Program-made: the position numbers and the translations under genes | The notes under the pieces: generated by a model | What the model was told of the DNA's origin: nothing | Databases searched by the model: none | The model's input: only the letters and a program-made list of their open reading frames with translations | Source: Rhodoglobus sp. | GTDB lineage: Bacteria; Actinomycetota; Actinomycetes; Actinomycetales; Microbacteriaceae | Direction of reading: 5' to 3' | NCBI GenBank assembly: GCA_025463605.1 | Contig: JAODAV010000008.1 | Coordinates: forward strand, 406,360-470,359 | DNA: 64,000 nt | Shown: piece by piece, positions 9,513-17,956 of the stretch | Layout: every line of letters starts with the position of its first letter | Numbering within the stretch: position 1 is the first letter of the stretch

Positions 9513-9586
9513 TCCCCCACGGTAGTGCGCTGCGCTGACAGAGAACGGCGCGGGATGGGTCGCTCGGCGTGCCGTAATCTGGCGTC
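9513..9586. promoter_or_regulatory. Divergent leaderless promoters of adnA and the DUF3107 gene
   Basis: Only 74 bases separate the two GTG starts. TACCGT (minus strand, 9519-9524) ends 6 bases before the adnA start, and TAATCT (9575-9580) ends 6 bases before the DUF3107 start. No Shine-Dalgarno sequence fits either gene. Both transcripts would begin at or next to the start codon. Confidence 0.55.
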
Positions 9587-9811
9587 GTGGACATTCGAAT
9601 CGGCATTGCCAACAGCCCCCGTGAGATCAGCTTCGAGTCGAGCCAGACTTCGGCCGAAGTGGAGAAGATCGTCGCCGAGGCGCTCGACACCGACGCGAAG
9701 TTCGTCAAGCTCGCCGACGACAAGGGAAAGATCTACATCGTTCCCACCGCGTCTCTCTCCTACGTCGAGGTCGGCTCAGAGGAGTCGCGTCGCATCGGCT
9801 TCGTGGCCTAG
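9587..9811 (+). CDS. DUF3107 family protein
   Basis: 74 residues beginning MDIRIGIANSPREISFES and ending in RRIGFVA, matching the small conserved DUF3107 family of Actinobacteria by length and the opening DIRIGI strand. No enzymatic motif is visible and the function is unknown. It lies between the adnAB pair and the rhlE neighbourhood, the same place as its mycobacterial counterpart. A TAATCT hexamer 6 bases before the GTG start suggests a leaderless mRNA. Confidence 0.85.
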   Translation: MDIRIGIANSPREISFESSQTSAEVEKIVAEALDTDAKFVKLADDKGKIYIVPTASLSYVEVGSEESRRIGFVA

Positions 9812-9820
9812 CCTCTCCCC

Positions 9821-10117
9821 ATGGAACTCCTCTTCGTCACCGTCATCGGCGCCGGTATCGGTGCGTTGTTCCGTTACCTTCTTCCGCGCCGGGGCACCTA
9901 CGGCCTGCTCCTGCTGCCGGCCGTGAGCGCCGCAGCAACGGCAATCGTGTGGGTCGCGCTCGTATGGCTCGGCTGGAAGTTCGACGGCACCTGGATCTGG
10001 GTGGCCAGCCTCGGGGCTGCAGCGCTCGCGGCGCTCGTCACCGCAGTGCTCCTGCCGCGCCGACGCGTCGCCGACGATGCGCGCAGGCTGACGCAACTGT
10101 CAGGCGGTAAGGCCTAA
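9821..10117 (+). CDS. Small membrane protein of unknown function
   Basis: 98 residues with three hydrophobic stretches (about 1-20, 27-51 and 58-79) and a basic C-terminal tail (LPRRRVADDARR), so an integral membrane protein with the tail probably cytoplasmic. I do not recognise the family. It follows the DUF3107 gene by 9 bases, yet TAGCCT at 9809-9814 lies 6 bases before its ATG, so it could have its own leaderless promoter. Its 3' end overlaps the convergent ferritin-like gene by 18 bases. Confidence 0.6.
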   Translation: MELLFVTVIGAGIGALFRYLLPRRGTYGLLLLPAVSAAATAIVWVALVWLGWKFDGTWIWVASLGAAALAALVTAVLLPRRRVADDARRLTQLSGGKA

Positions 10118-10816
10118 GGCATCCATTCGCCGGGTGTGCGCTGCGATGAGCTCCGTGAAGACGGGTTCGACGCGCGCTTCGTCTGACTTGTGGTTCTCGC
10201 TCAGCACGAGCGAGGAGCGCGCGACGAGCATCGTGTCACCGACGAGTCGTCTGCCCCACATCGCGAGCCGGGATGCGAGCCGCGGGTTCTCGTCGATCGC
10301 GACCTGAAGCTGTTCCGCAAGCAGCGACTCGCCCGACTCGCCTGTGAAGATCGCGGCGATACGAACGCGCGAGTCGGCGGGAAGACCCGCCGCGAGACGC
10401 GCGAAGAAGTCGTCGAGAAAGCCCGCCGTGAGGTAGCAGGTCACGACGGTCTCGAACCAGTCCGCGCCATGCGAGACGCGCTCGAACTCGTCGACGGCCG
10501 CCGTGAATGGCTCCATCGCCTCGGAGGGAGTGCCGCCCGAGCGCTCGATCTCCTCGACCAGGGCACGGTGCTTGGCGAGTGAGAGTTCCGCAGCGCGACC
10601 GATCGAGGTCTTCGCGGCCGTCGTCGGAGCACTCGAGATGGCTCGGGACAGGTTCTCGAAGAGCGTGAGCTGCACATAGGCCGCACGACCGAGGAACGCC
10701 ATCGGCTCGGGGGTGAACTCGTGTAGGTCGACCTTGGTGGCGGGCAAGTCCTCCGAGCGGGACCGAAGCCGGGGTACCTCGATGCGCCGGGGGGTGCGCG
10801 AGAACCACTTAGCCAC
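10100..10816 (-). CDS. Ferritin-like fold protein (Rv3210c-type)
   Basis: 238 residues, mostly helical, with stretches such as PMAFLGRAAYVQLTLFENLS and AELSLAKHRALVEEIE that fit a ferritin-like four-helix bundle with E and H residues at helix positions. The position next to rhlE and DUF3107 agrees with mycobacterial Rv3210c. A metal-binding or hydroxylase role (related to the MiaE-like group) is possible but not demonstrable here. The GTG start lies 6-7 bases after TAAGCT (10823-10828, minus strand), again leaderless. Confidence 0.65.
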   Translation of the reverse strand: MAKWFSRTPRRIEVPRLRSRSEDLPATKVDLHEFTPEPMAFLGRAAYVQLTLFENLSRAISSAPTTAAKTSIGRAAELSLAKHRALVEEIERSGGTPSEAMEPFTAAVDEFERVSHGADWFETVVTCYLTAGFLDDFFARLAAGLPADSRVRIAAIFTGESGESLLAEQLQVAIDENPRLASRLAMWGRRLVGDTMLVARSSLVLSENHKSDEARVEPVFTELIAAHTRRMDALGLTA

Positions 10817-10859
10817 GCGTCAAGCTTAGGCGGTGGCGGCTCCTCCCAGCCCGACCGGC

Positions 10860-10951
10860 TAAACTGTGCGCATACCTCCCATTTCTGGCGGAGGTCCTAC
10901 GCCCCAGGACAGAACGGGCGTACCTCGTTACCTGACAGGGCATTCTTCCTC
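10860..10951 (+). promoter_or_regulatory. Promoter and structured 5' leader of the RNA helicase gene
   Basis: TAAACT at 10860-10865 is a good -10 box, giving a leader of roughly 80 bases. It contains two perfect hairpins: ACCTCC/GGAGGT (10874-10879 with 10890-10895) and TACGCCC/GGGCGTA (10898-10904 with 10916-10922, 11-base loop). The first stem sequesters a Shine-Dalgarno-like GGAGG. No ribosome binding site precedes the TTG start. Cold-shock or autoregulatory control of the helicase is a reasonable inference. Confidence 0.55.
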
Positions 10952-12382
10952 TTGACACATACAGCGACTTTCGCAGACCTGAATATCGACCAGGACATGG
11001 TCGACGCACTAGCCACCAAGGGCATCATCGAGCCCTTCCCCATTCAGACCCAGACCATTCCCATGGGGCTCGCCGGGCAGGACATCATCGGCCAGGCCAA
11101 GACCGGAACGGGCAAAACCCTCGGCTTCGGCCTCCCCCTCCTGCAGGCGCTCGGCACCGATCCGGAGCCCGGCGTCAAGGCACTCGTCGTGGTTCCGACT
11201 CGAGAGTTGTGCGTGCAGGTCGCCGAAGACCTCGTGCTCGCGGCATCCAATCGGTCCACCAAGATCGCGGCGATCTACGGCGGCAAGGCCTACGAGGGCC
11301 AGGTCGAACAGCTCAAGGCCGGCGCGCAGGTCGTCGTCGGCACCCCCGGGCGCCTCCTCGACCTCGCCTCACAGCGGCTTCTGTCGCTCAAAGACGTCAA
11401 GGTCATGGTGCTCGACGAGGCCGACAAGATGCTCGACCTCGGCTTCCTGAGCGACATCGAGAAGCTCTTCGCCCAGACCAACCCCACGCGCCACACGATG
11501 CTGTTCTCCGCGACGATGCCCGGCCCGATCGTCGCCCTCGCGCGCCGCTTCATGAACCGGCCCATCCACATCCGCGCGACCGACCCCGACGAGGGCCTCA
11601 CGCAGGCCAACATCAAGCACGTCGTCTACCGCGCGCACAACCTCGACAAAGACGAGGTGATCGCTCGCATCCTGCAGGCCGACGGCCGTGGCAAGACCGT
11701 CGTCTTCACGCGCACCAAGCGCGCGGCCGCCAAACTCGTCGAGGAGCTCAACGATCGCGGCTTCAACGCGGCTGCGGTGCACGGCGACCTCAACCAGGAG
11801 CAGCGCGAGCGCGCCATGGCGGCGTTCAAGGCCGGCAAGAAAGACATTCTGATCGCTACGGATGTCGCGGCGCGAGGCATCGACGTCAACGACGTGACCC
11901 ACGTGATCAACCACACCATCCCCGACGACCACGACACCTACCTCCACCGCGCGGGACGTACGGGCCGCGCCGGCAAGACCGGCATCGCGGTGACCTTCGT
12001 GGACTGGGACGACATGCACAAGTGGTCGCTCATCAACCGCGCGCTCGACATGGGCATCCCGGAGCCGACCGAGACATACTCCTCGAGCCCGCACCTCTAC
12101 AGCGACCTCGACATTCCCGAAGGCACGAAGGGCCGCCTCAAGACGGCCGGCCCGCCTCGCGTGCGCGAAGCCGCGCCCCAGAGCGACCGCGGAGGTGACC
12201 GCGGAGGTCGCGGCGGTTCTCAGGACCGCGGCGCGCGCGGCGGCCAGCGCTCGAGCGAGCGCCCGCCCCGCGAGCGCCAGGTGACCCAGGAGGGCGGCGG
12301 AACCCACGACGGCACCGCGCCCCGCCGACGCCGCAATCGCACGCGCCGCCCCAGCACGGGGTCGCAGCCGCCCGCTGCCTAG
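10952..12382 (+). CDS. rhlE: DEAD-box ATP-dependent RNA helicase (RhlE-like)
   Basis: 476 residues. The Q motif (FPIQTQTIP), motif I AKTGTGKT, motif II VLDEADKML, SAT motif (LFSATMP) and motif VI (HRAGRTGRAGKTG) are all present. The C-terminal tail from about residue 400 is rich in Arg and Gly (GDRGGRGG), a basic RNA-binding extension. It should unwind RNA duplexes in ribosome assembly or mRNA decay. The TTG start at 10952 keeps the expected FADLNIDQDMVDAL N-terminus; ATG 10997 would remove part of it. It has a structured leader and lies downstream of the ferritin-like gene in the divergent direction. Confidence 0.93.
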   Translation: MTHTATFADLNIDQDMVDALATKGIIEPFPIQTQTIPMGLAGQDIIGQAKTGTGKTLGFGLPLLQALGTDPEPGVKALVVVPTRELCVQVAEDLVLAASNRSTKIAAIYGGKAYEGQVEQLKAGAQVVVGTPGRLLDLASQRLLSLKDVKVMVLDEADKMLDLGFLSDIEKLFAQTNPTRHTMLFSATMPGPIVALARRFMNRPIHIRATDPDEGLTQANIKHVVYRAHNLDKDEVIARILQADGRGKTVVFTRTKRAAAKLVEELNDRGFNAAAVHGDLNQEQRERAMAAFKAGKKDILIATDVAARGIDVNDVTHVINHTIPDDHDTYLHRAGRTGRAGKTGIAVTFVDWDDMHKWSLINRALDMGIPEPTETYSSSPHLYSDLDIPEGTKGRLKTAGPPRVREAAPQSDRGGDRGGRGGSQDRGARGGQRSSERPPRERQVTQEGGGTHDGTAPRRRRNRTRRPSTGSQPPAA

Positions 12383-12405
12383 GCCGCTCCTGCCCAATCG
12401 CGCGC

Positions 12406-12452
12406 GCCTGCGCTGAGGGCCCGCCTGCGCTGAGAGGCCTGCCTGCGCTGAG
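12406..12452. repeat. Three tandem copies of GCCTGCGCTGAG
   Basis: The 12-mer occurs at 12406-12417, 12423-12434 and 12441-12452, spaced 17-18 bases apart, in the short gap between the convergent helicase and PHP genes. A diverged copy (CCTGCGCTCAG) appears near 12512. No coding potential is evident. Confidence 0.7.
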
Positions 12453-12480
12453 GTTTGTCCGCTCCGCGCAAGAACAAACC
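12452..12480. terminator. Inverted repeat between convergent genes
   Basis: GGTTTGT (12452-12458) and ACAAACC (12474-12480) form a perfect 7-bp stem with a 15-base loop. It lies between the 3' ends of the helicase and PHP genes, where a bidirectional terminator is expected, but there is no T-run, so the role is uncertain. Confidence 0.35.
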
Positions 12481-12538
12481 GCCGCGCGCGAGACGAACCG
12501 CAGCGGGGCCACCTGCGCTCAGCGCGGGGAGACCATCG

Positions 12539-13393
12539 CTAGCCAGCGAACGGCGCCGAGCCGGTGCCTCGCGCGATGAGCTTCTCAAGCACGTCTGGGG
12601 TCGTGGTGTTCTCGCCGAGGAGGTTGGGCTTGCCGACGCCGTGATAGTCGCTCGCCCCGGTGATCTCGAGACCAAGCTTGCTCGCGAGCACGCGCAATCG
12701 CTCCTTGCCGTCGTGCGTGTTGTCACGGTGGTCGATCTCCAGCCCGAACAACCCTTCGTCGGCGAGTTTGCGGATCACAGAGTCCGTCATCGGACGGTAT
12801 TTTCCGTAAGTGGCCGGATGCGCGAGCACAGGTACTCCGCCGGCCGCGACGATCATGCGCACACCCTCGAGCGGCGACGGCGCGTAGTACTTCTCGTAAT
12901 AGCTGCCCCGCCAGTGCAGGATGCTCTCGAACGCCGCGCTGCGGTTGGGCACGTGGCCCTTGCGCACGAGCGCGTCGGCGATGTGCGGCCGGCCGAGGGT
13001 GGTGCCGTCGGATGACTCGGCGATGACGTCATCCCAGGTCAGGTCGTAATCGGCGGCGATGCGTTCGACGATCCGTTCGGCGCGGTGCAGGCGTCCGTCA
13101 CGGATTCGAGCGGTTTCCGTGACGATCTCGGCGTTGAGGGGGTCGAACAGGTACGCGAGCATGTGCACGCTCGCGGGACCGTAGTTGGTGCTGAGCTCCA
13201 TGCCGGGGATGATCGTGAGCCCGGTGCCCTCAGCGGCGGTGAAGGCTTCCTGCCAGCCGGCCGTCGAATCGTGGTCGGTGATCGCGATGGTTCCGAGTCC
13301 GGCCTCCGCGGCCGCCCTCACGAGCTGGCTCGGCGTCTCCGTGCCGTCCGACACCGAGGTGTGTGCGTGCAGGTCGATCGGACGGGCGGGCAT
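12539..13393 (-). CDS. PHP-domain phosphoesterase
   Basis: 284 residues. The N-terminus IDLHAHTSVSDGTETP with following AITDHDSTAGW, PGMELST, VLAHPATYGKY and ASDYHG are the ordered metal-binding motifs of the PHP superfamily, in the TrpH/YciV group. Known members act as 3',5'-nucleoside bisphosphate phosphatases or 5'-3' exoribonucleases acting on short RNA. The ATG is preceded at 6 bases by TAGGCT on the minus strand (13400-13405), suggesting leaderless expression. The neighbours do not narrow its substrate. Confidence 0.88.
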   Translation of the reverse strand: MPARPIDLHAHTSVSDGTETPSQLVRAAAEAGLGTIAITDHDSTAGWQEAFTAAEGTGLTIIPGMELSTNYGPASVHMLAYLFDPLNAEIVTETARIRDGRLHRAERIVERIAADYDLTWDDVIAESSDGTTLGRPHIADALVRKGHVPNRSAAFESILHWRGSYYEKYYAPSPLEGVRMIVAAGGVPVLAHPATYGKYRPMTDSVIRKLADEGLFGLEIDHRDNTHDGKERLRVLASKLGLEITGASDYHGVGKPNLLGENTTTPDVLEKLIARGTGSAPFAG

Positions 13394-13459
13394 CCGTCAA
13401 GCCTATTGGCAGTGGGGCGCACGGGTTCTGCCGCCGCCGTGGCATATGCTCGGCCAACC
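13394..13459. promoter_or_regulatory. Divergent promoters of PHP and EEP genes
   Basis: TAGGCT (minus strand, 13400-13405) ends 6 bases from the PHP start. TATGCT (13445-13450) ends 9 bases from the ATG of the EEP-family gene. No ribosome binding site is evident for either. Confidence 0.45.
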
Positions 13460-14473
13460 ATGATTCGTCGATTTCTCGCCGCCGTGATCATCGTCGCGGT
13501 GGCCGTAGCGCTGGTGGTCGCCGCGTGGCCGCAGCTGTTCGGACTCGCCACGGCGCCAGTGATCGCGCAAGTCGTGTCGTTGCGCGGCCTCGGAGTCGTC
13601 GTCGCCCTCGTTCTCGTCATCGCCCTCACTCTCGCAGCCTTGCTCTCGCCGGTCGCAAGGCGGTTCGCGGCGTCGCTCGCGGTCGCCCTCCTGGTGTTCT
13701 GCGTCGTGAGCGTCATCGTGCTGTCGACGCGCGGCTTCGGCGACCCCGCGTTCGAGTCGGCGACGGACAACGACGTCACGGTGCTCAGCTGGAACACGCT
13801 CGGCGACGCACCGGGTGCCGAAGTGATCGCCCAGCTCGCGATCGACACCGGCGCGGAGATCATCGCGCTGCCCGAGACCACCTACGAGACCGGCACCGAG
13901 ATCGCCCGATTGCTCGACGCCGCGGGCAAGCCCATGTGGCTGTACACGGTGCCATACGACCAGATTTCGAAGGCGCGCTCGACAACGCTGCTCATCAGCG
14001 TCGAGCTCGGTGAGTACGACGTCGACGTGACGCAGCGCACCACATCCACTCTCCCGAGCGTCGTCGCTCTTCCGCAAGACGGGACCGGCCCCACGATCAT
14101 CGCCGTGCACGCGGTTGCGCCCATCCCGGGTGAGATGGAGAACTGGCGCACCGACCTTCAGTGGCTCAAGAGCGCGTGTGCGGGCGGCAACGTCATCATG
14201 GCAGGGGACTTCAACTCCACCATCGACCACTACTCGGGGCTCGCCACCGCCGACGGCGCGACGATCGGCGAGTGCGCGGACGCCGGCCTCGCAAGCGACA
14301 ACGGCGCCGTCGGCACGTGGCCGACAACACTGCCGGGGCTCATCGGCGCCCCCATCGACCACGTGATGGCGACCCCGAACTGGCGCGTGACCGGCATGCG
14401 CGTGATCGAGTCCCACGACAAGTACAGCAGCGACCACCGCCCCGTGCTCGTGCAGCTGACGCCGGCCGGGTAG
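13460..14473 (+). CDS. Membrane-anchored endonuclease/exonuclease/phosphatase (EEP) family protein
   Basis: 337 residues. Three hydrophobic segments (about 5-25, 37-58 and 69-87) precede an EEP domain that begins VTVLSWNTLGD and contains ALPETTYETG, MAGDFNSTIDH and the C-terminal SSDHRPVLV. These supply the Asn, Glu, Asp/Asn and Asp-His residues of the DNase I-like fold. Topology suggests the catalytic domain faces outside. Substrates in this family range from DNA to phospholipids and cannot be told here. ATG 13460 is the first start that gives a sensible membrane N-terminus. Confidence 0.85.
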   Translation: MIRRFLAAVIIVAVAVALVVAAWPQLFGLATAPVIAQVVSLRGLGVVVALVLVIALTLAALLSPVARRFAASLAVALLVFCVVSVIVLSTRGFGDPAFESATDNDVTVLSWNTLGDAPGAEVIAQLAIDTGAEIIALPETTYETGTEIARLLDAAGKPMWLYTVPYDQISKARSTTLLISVELGEYDVDVTQRTTSTLPSVVALPQDGTGPTIIAVHAVAPIPGEMENWRTDLQWLKSACAGGNVIMAGDFNSTIDHYSGLATADGATIGECADAGLASDNGAVGTWPTTLPGLIGAPIDHVMATPNWRVTGMRVIESHDKYSSDHRPVLVQLTPAG

Positions 14474-14484
14474 AGACTAGACGC

Positions 14485-15960
14485 ATGGCAGATTCAACTC
14501 CGTCCCCCGAGCCGCGCGCGACGTCCAATCGCTCAACGACGCCGGTGTCAGACACGTTCGCCCAGTACATCTCCTCGCAGTGGGCGGACCGGCCGGATGC
14601 TCCACCGTCGCCGCGCGAACAGTCTTCGTTCGCGGCGGATCGTCGGGCCAGAATCTCAGCCATGCATCCCGGCAAGCGACTCATCATTCCCGCGGGCGCC
14701 GCCAAGACCCGCTCGAACGACACCGACTACGCCTACCGCGCGCATTCGGCGTTCGCGTGGCTCACCGGGTGGGGCGCGGACTCTGTCGCGGGCAGCGTGC
14801 TCGTGTTCGAGCCTCGCGACGCTGGGCACGACGCCACGGTGTACTTCCGTGAGACCGCGGGCCGCGACACCGACGAGTTCTACGCGAACCCCGACGTCGG
14901 CGAGTTCTGGACGGGCCCGCGGCCCTCGCTCGCTCACGTCGCCGCCGACCTCGGGCTCGCGACCGCGAACCTCGCCGGTTTCGCCGATGTTCTCGACAAG
15001 GTGGATGCCTCCACCCTTATCGTGCGCGATGCCGACCGCGACGTGACCGACCAGGTCGATGGCAGGCGACTCCTCGACGCGGACTCGGAGGCCCTCGAGA
15101 CCGATGGCGACACCCTGCTCGCTCGCGACCTGAGCGAACTGCGGCTCGTGAAGGACTCGTTCGAGGTCGCCGAGATGCGCGCGGCCGTCGCCGCCACCAA
15201 GCAGGGTTTCGACGACGTCATCGCCGATCTGGCCGCCGTCGTCGCGCACGCGCGCGGCGAGCGCCTCGTCGAGGGCACGTTCAACCGCAGGGCCCGCGCC
15301 GAGGGCAACACCGTCGGCTACGACACGATCGCCGCCTCGGGGCCGCACGCGTGCATCCTGCATTGGACACGCAACGACGGGCCGGTCGTGCCGGGCGACC
15401 TCATCCTCATCGATGCAGGAATCGAGCTCGACAGCTACTACACGGCAGACATCACGCGCACGCTCCCCGTGAGCGGCGCGTTCACCGACGTGCAGCGGCG
15501 TGTCTACGACGCCGTGCGGGAAGCGGCCGACGCCGCCTTCGCGGTCGTGCGGCCGGGCATCCGGTTCAAGGAGATCCACGCGGCGGCAATGCAGGTGATC
15601 GCCACGAGGACGGCCGAGTGGGGGCTGCTGCCGGTCACCGCCGAGGAGTCACTGCAGCAGGATCAGCAGTACCACCGCAGGTACATGGTGCACGGCACGA
15701 GTCACCACCTCGGCATCGACGTGCACGACTGCGCGGCCGCGCGGCGTGAGCTCTACCTCGAGGGCGTGCTCGAGGCGGGAATGGTGTTCACGATCGAGCC
15801 GGGCCTGTACTTCCAGCCGGACGACTTGAGCGTTCCCGAGGAGTACCGGGGCATCGGCGTGCGCATCGAAGACAACATCCTCGTCACCGAGTCGGGCGCC
15901 GAGAACCTCTCGATCGGCATCCCGCGCACGGCCGACGACGTGGAGGCGTGGCTGCGCTGA
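14485..15960 (+). CDS. pepP: Xaa-Pro aminopeptidase (aminopeptidase P, M24B)
   Basis: 491 residues. An N-terminal creatinase-like domain (about 50-210) precedes the pita-bread metalloprotease domain. The metal ligands are recognisable in LIDAGIELDSYYTADITRT (two Asp), HGTSHHLGIDVHD (His), VFTIEPGLYF (Glu) and GVRIEDNILV (Glu). It should remove N-terminal residues preceding proline in the cytoplasm. The ATG lies 11 bases after the upstream gene's stop, so the two may be cotranscribed. A tandem repeat follows immediately after its stop codon. Confidence 0.93.
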   Translation: MADSTPSPEPRATSNRSTTPVSDTFAQYISSQWADRPDAPPSPREQSSFAADRRARISAMHPGKRLIIPAGAAKTRSNDTDYAYRAHSAFAWLTGWGADSVAGSVLVFEPRDAGHDATVYFRETAGRDTDEFYANPDVGEFWTGPRPSLAHVAADLGLATANLAGFADVLDKVDASTLIVRDADRDVTDQVDGRRLLDADSEALETDGDTLLARDLSELRLVKDSFEVAEMRAAVAATKQGFDDVIADLAAVVAHARGERLVEGTFNRRARAEGNTVGYDTIAASGPHACILHWTRNDGPVVPGDLILIDAGIELDSYYTADITRTLPVSGAFTDVQRRVYDAVREAADAAFAVVRPGIRFKEIHAAAMQVIATRTAEWGLLPVTAEESLQQDQQYHRRYMVHGTSHHLGIDVHDCAAARRELYLEGVLEAGMVFTIEPGLYFQPDDLSVPEEYRGIGVRIEDNILVTESGAENLSIGIPRTADDVEAWLR

Positions 15961-16013
15961 CCCGAGCCGCCAGCCCCGAGCCGCCAGACCCGAGCCGTCA
16001 GACCCGAGCCGCC
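15961..16013. repeat. Four tandem 13-15 bp repeats directly after pepP
   Basis: Variants of CCCGAGCCGCCAG occur four times head to tail, starting at the base after the pepP stop codon; one copy has GTCAG instead of GCCAG. They occupy part of the convergent gap before the stress-protein gene. No stem with a T-run is formed. Confidence 0.7.
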
Positions 16014-16101
16014 AGCGACGGACGGACGGGACGACACACCGTCTGACCGAACAGCGCCACGGCGTGTCGGGTGGGGCGTCCGTCGGTAGGGTGGGTTTGG
16101 G

Positions 16102-16608
16102 CTACTCGCCGTGCGGCTGCGTCAGCGCCTGCTGCGCCTTGGCGGTGAGCTGCGGGTCGATGATGATCTGGTAGTTCGACGCGAGCACCTGGTGCGTCGA
16201 CGTGAAGTCGCGGCGACGGCGGTTGATGCCGTAGGTCACGAGACCGAAGATCATGCCGAAGCCGGCGCCGATGAGCAGCGACGCACCCACGAAAGCGAAC
16301 GCCTGCGGCGATGCGGGCGTGAACAAGAAGAACACGAGACCGAAGAACAGACCCAGCCAGGCACCGCTCGCGGCACCGGCGAGCGCCGCCCGCCCCCACG
16401 TGAGCTTGCCCGTGACGCGCTCCACGGTCTTGAGGTCGTTGCCCACGATCGAGAGCTTGGCGACCTCGAAGTCCGCCTTGGAGAGTCGATCCACGACCTC
16501 CTGTGCCTCGAGGTAGGTGTCGTAGGTGCCGAGCACATCCCCCCGCGGAAGGGACGGACGTGCGGGCTCTCTGCGGCCGAATAGGCTCTGGTTGGTCACG
16601 GGGGCCAT
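16102..16608 (-). CDS. Membrane protein with general stress protein 17M-like domain
   Basis: 168 residues. The segment VLGTYDTYLEAQEVVDRLSK through VERVTGKLTWGRAALAGAAS matches the YflT/general stress protein 17M domain that flips between soluble and membrane regions. Two hydrophobic segments (about 77-97 and 103-125) follow, then a basic cytoplasmic tail. The function is unknown; related proteins are stress-induced. ATG 16608 is the first start compatible with the domain. It is divergent from the MgtE-N/CBS gene with only 28 bases between the starts. Confidence 0.75.
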   Translation of the reverse strand: MAPVTNQSLFGRREPARPSLPRGDVLGTYDTYLEAQEVVDRLSKADFEVAKLSIVGNDLKTVERVTGKLTWGRAALAGAASGAWLGLFFGLVFFLFTPASPQAFAFVGASLLIGAGFGMIFGLVTYGINRRRRDFTSTHQVLASNYQIIIDPQLTAKAQQALTQPHGE

Positions 16609-16636
16609 TCTTCCACGCGGGGGTAGGGTTTTACGC

Positions 16637-17956
16637 GTGAGCACGACGAGAGTATTCGCGGCCCGCCTGGTCGGGTGCTCCGTTTTCGACCCCAATGGCG
16701 ATCGCGTCGGCAAGGTTCGCGACGTGCTCGTCGTGTACCGCACCAACGCGGGTCCACGCGTCGTCGGGATGGTCGTCGAGGTTCCGGGAAAACGCCGCGT
16801 CTTCCTGTCGATCGGGCGAGTCACGAGCATCGGCTCCGGCCAGATCATCACCACGGGCCTCATCAACCTGCGCCGCTTCGAGCAGCGCGGCGGAGAGGTG
16901 CGCGTCATGGCCGAATTGCTCGGCCGGAAGGTGCGACTTCGCGACGGCTCGGGCGAAGCCCACATCGAGGATGTCGCGATCGAGGAGACGGGCCTCGGTG
17001 AGTGGGAGATCACCCAGGCGTTCCTTCGTCGCCCCAAGACCACCTCCTCTCCCTTCGCGAAGGGACCGACGGTGTTCGCGGCGTGGACCGATCTCGTGGA
17101 GAAGACGGGTAAGGGCGAGTCGCAGTCCGCAACGCAGCTCGTAGCGAGCTACGCCGACCTTCTTCCCGCCGACCTTGCCAACGCCATGCTCGACCTGCCC
17201 GAGCAGCGCATGCTCGAGGTCGCCGAGGAACTCTCCGACGACCGGCTCGCCGATGTGCTCGAGGAGATGCCGGAAGACGAGCAGGTCGACATCCTCAACA
17301 AGCTCGACGACGATCGTGCGGCGGACGTGCTCGACCAGATGCAGCCGGATGACGCCGCCGACCTCATCGCGCACCTAACCGAGGAGCGCGGCGAGACCCT
17401 CCTCGACCTCATGGAGCCCGAGGAGGCGGACGACGTGCGCTTCCTCCTCTCGTACGCCCCCGACACCGCGGGCGGCCTGATGACGACCGAGCCCATCATC
17501 GTGTCGGCCGACGCGACCGTCGCCGAGGGGCTCGCGCTCATCCGCCGCCACGAGCTCGCCCCCGCGCTCGGCGCGGCGATCTGCGTCACCCTCCCGCCGT
17601 ACGAGCCTCCGACCGGGCGTTTCCTCGGAATGGTGCACTTCCAGCGCATGCTGCGCTACCCGCCCAACGAGCGGCTCGGCACGCTCATCGACCCCACACT
17701 CGAGCCCGTGCAGGGCGACACGAGCGCGGCGGAAGTGTCGCGCATCCTCGCCAGCTACAACCTCGTCTCCGTTCCCGTCGTCGATGAGAACCACCGCCTC
17801 GTCGGGGTGGTGACCATTGACGATGTCCTCGACTATCTGCTGCCGGACGACTGGCGAAGTACGAGCGACGAGACTCCCCGAAGTTTCGACGACACTTCGA
17901 CCGCAGCCATTCCGACCAAGAGAGCCGTAAGGAGGACATCCCGTGGCACGCGATAG
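16637..17956 (+). CDS. MgtE N-terminal and CBS domain protein (no transporter domain)
   Basis: 439 residues. Residues 1-130 contain two PRC-barrel-like repeats (RLVGCSVFDPNGDRVGKVRD and ELLGRKVRLRDGSGEAHIED), followed by an MgtE N-terminal repeat region (LPADLANAMLDLPEQRMLEV and VDILNKLDDDRAADVLDQM) and two CBS domains, the last VVDENHRLVGVVTIDDVLDY. The membrane domain of MgtE is absent, so it is probably a Mg2+ or nucleotide sensor that acts on a partner. TAGGGT lies 7 bases before the GTG start. It overlaps the DUF1003 gene by 14 bases, which points to a functional pair. Confidence 0.85.
   Translation: MSTTRVFAARLVGCSVFDPNGDRVGKVRDVLVVYRTNAGPRVVGMVVEVPGKRRVFLSIGRVTSIGSGQIITTGLINLRRFEQRGGEVRVMAELLGRKVRLRDGSGEAHIEDVAIEETGLGEWEITQAFLRRPKTTSSPFAKGPTVFAAWTDLVEKTGKGESQSATQLVASYADLLPADLANAMLDLPEQRMLEVAEELSDDRLADVLEEMPEDEQVDILNKLDDDRAADVLDQMQPDDAADLIAHLTEERGETLLDLMEPEEADDVRFLLSYAPDTAGGLMTTEPIIVSADATVAEGLALIRRHELAPALGAAICVTLPPYEPPTGRFLGMVHFQRMLRYPPNERLGTLIDPTLEPVQGDTSAAEVSRILASYNLVSVPVVDENHRLVGVVTIDDVLDYLLPDDWRSTSDETPRSFDDTSTAAIPTKRAVRRTSRGTR

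Noticed and set aside
10866..10955. Short leader peptide frame before the helicase, ending in TTGA at its start codon
   Set aside because: Its GTG lies upstream of the predicted transcription start and there is no ribosome binding site.
15961..16013. Repeats considered as a CRISPR array
   Set aside because: Units are contiguous with no spacers and are only 13-15 bases long; no cas genes are present.
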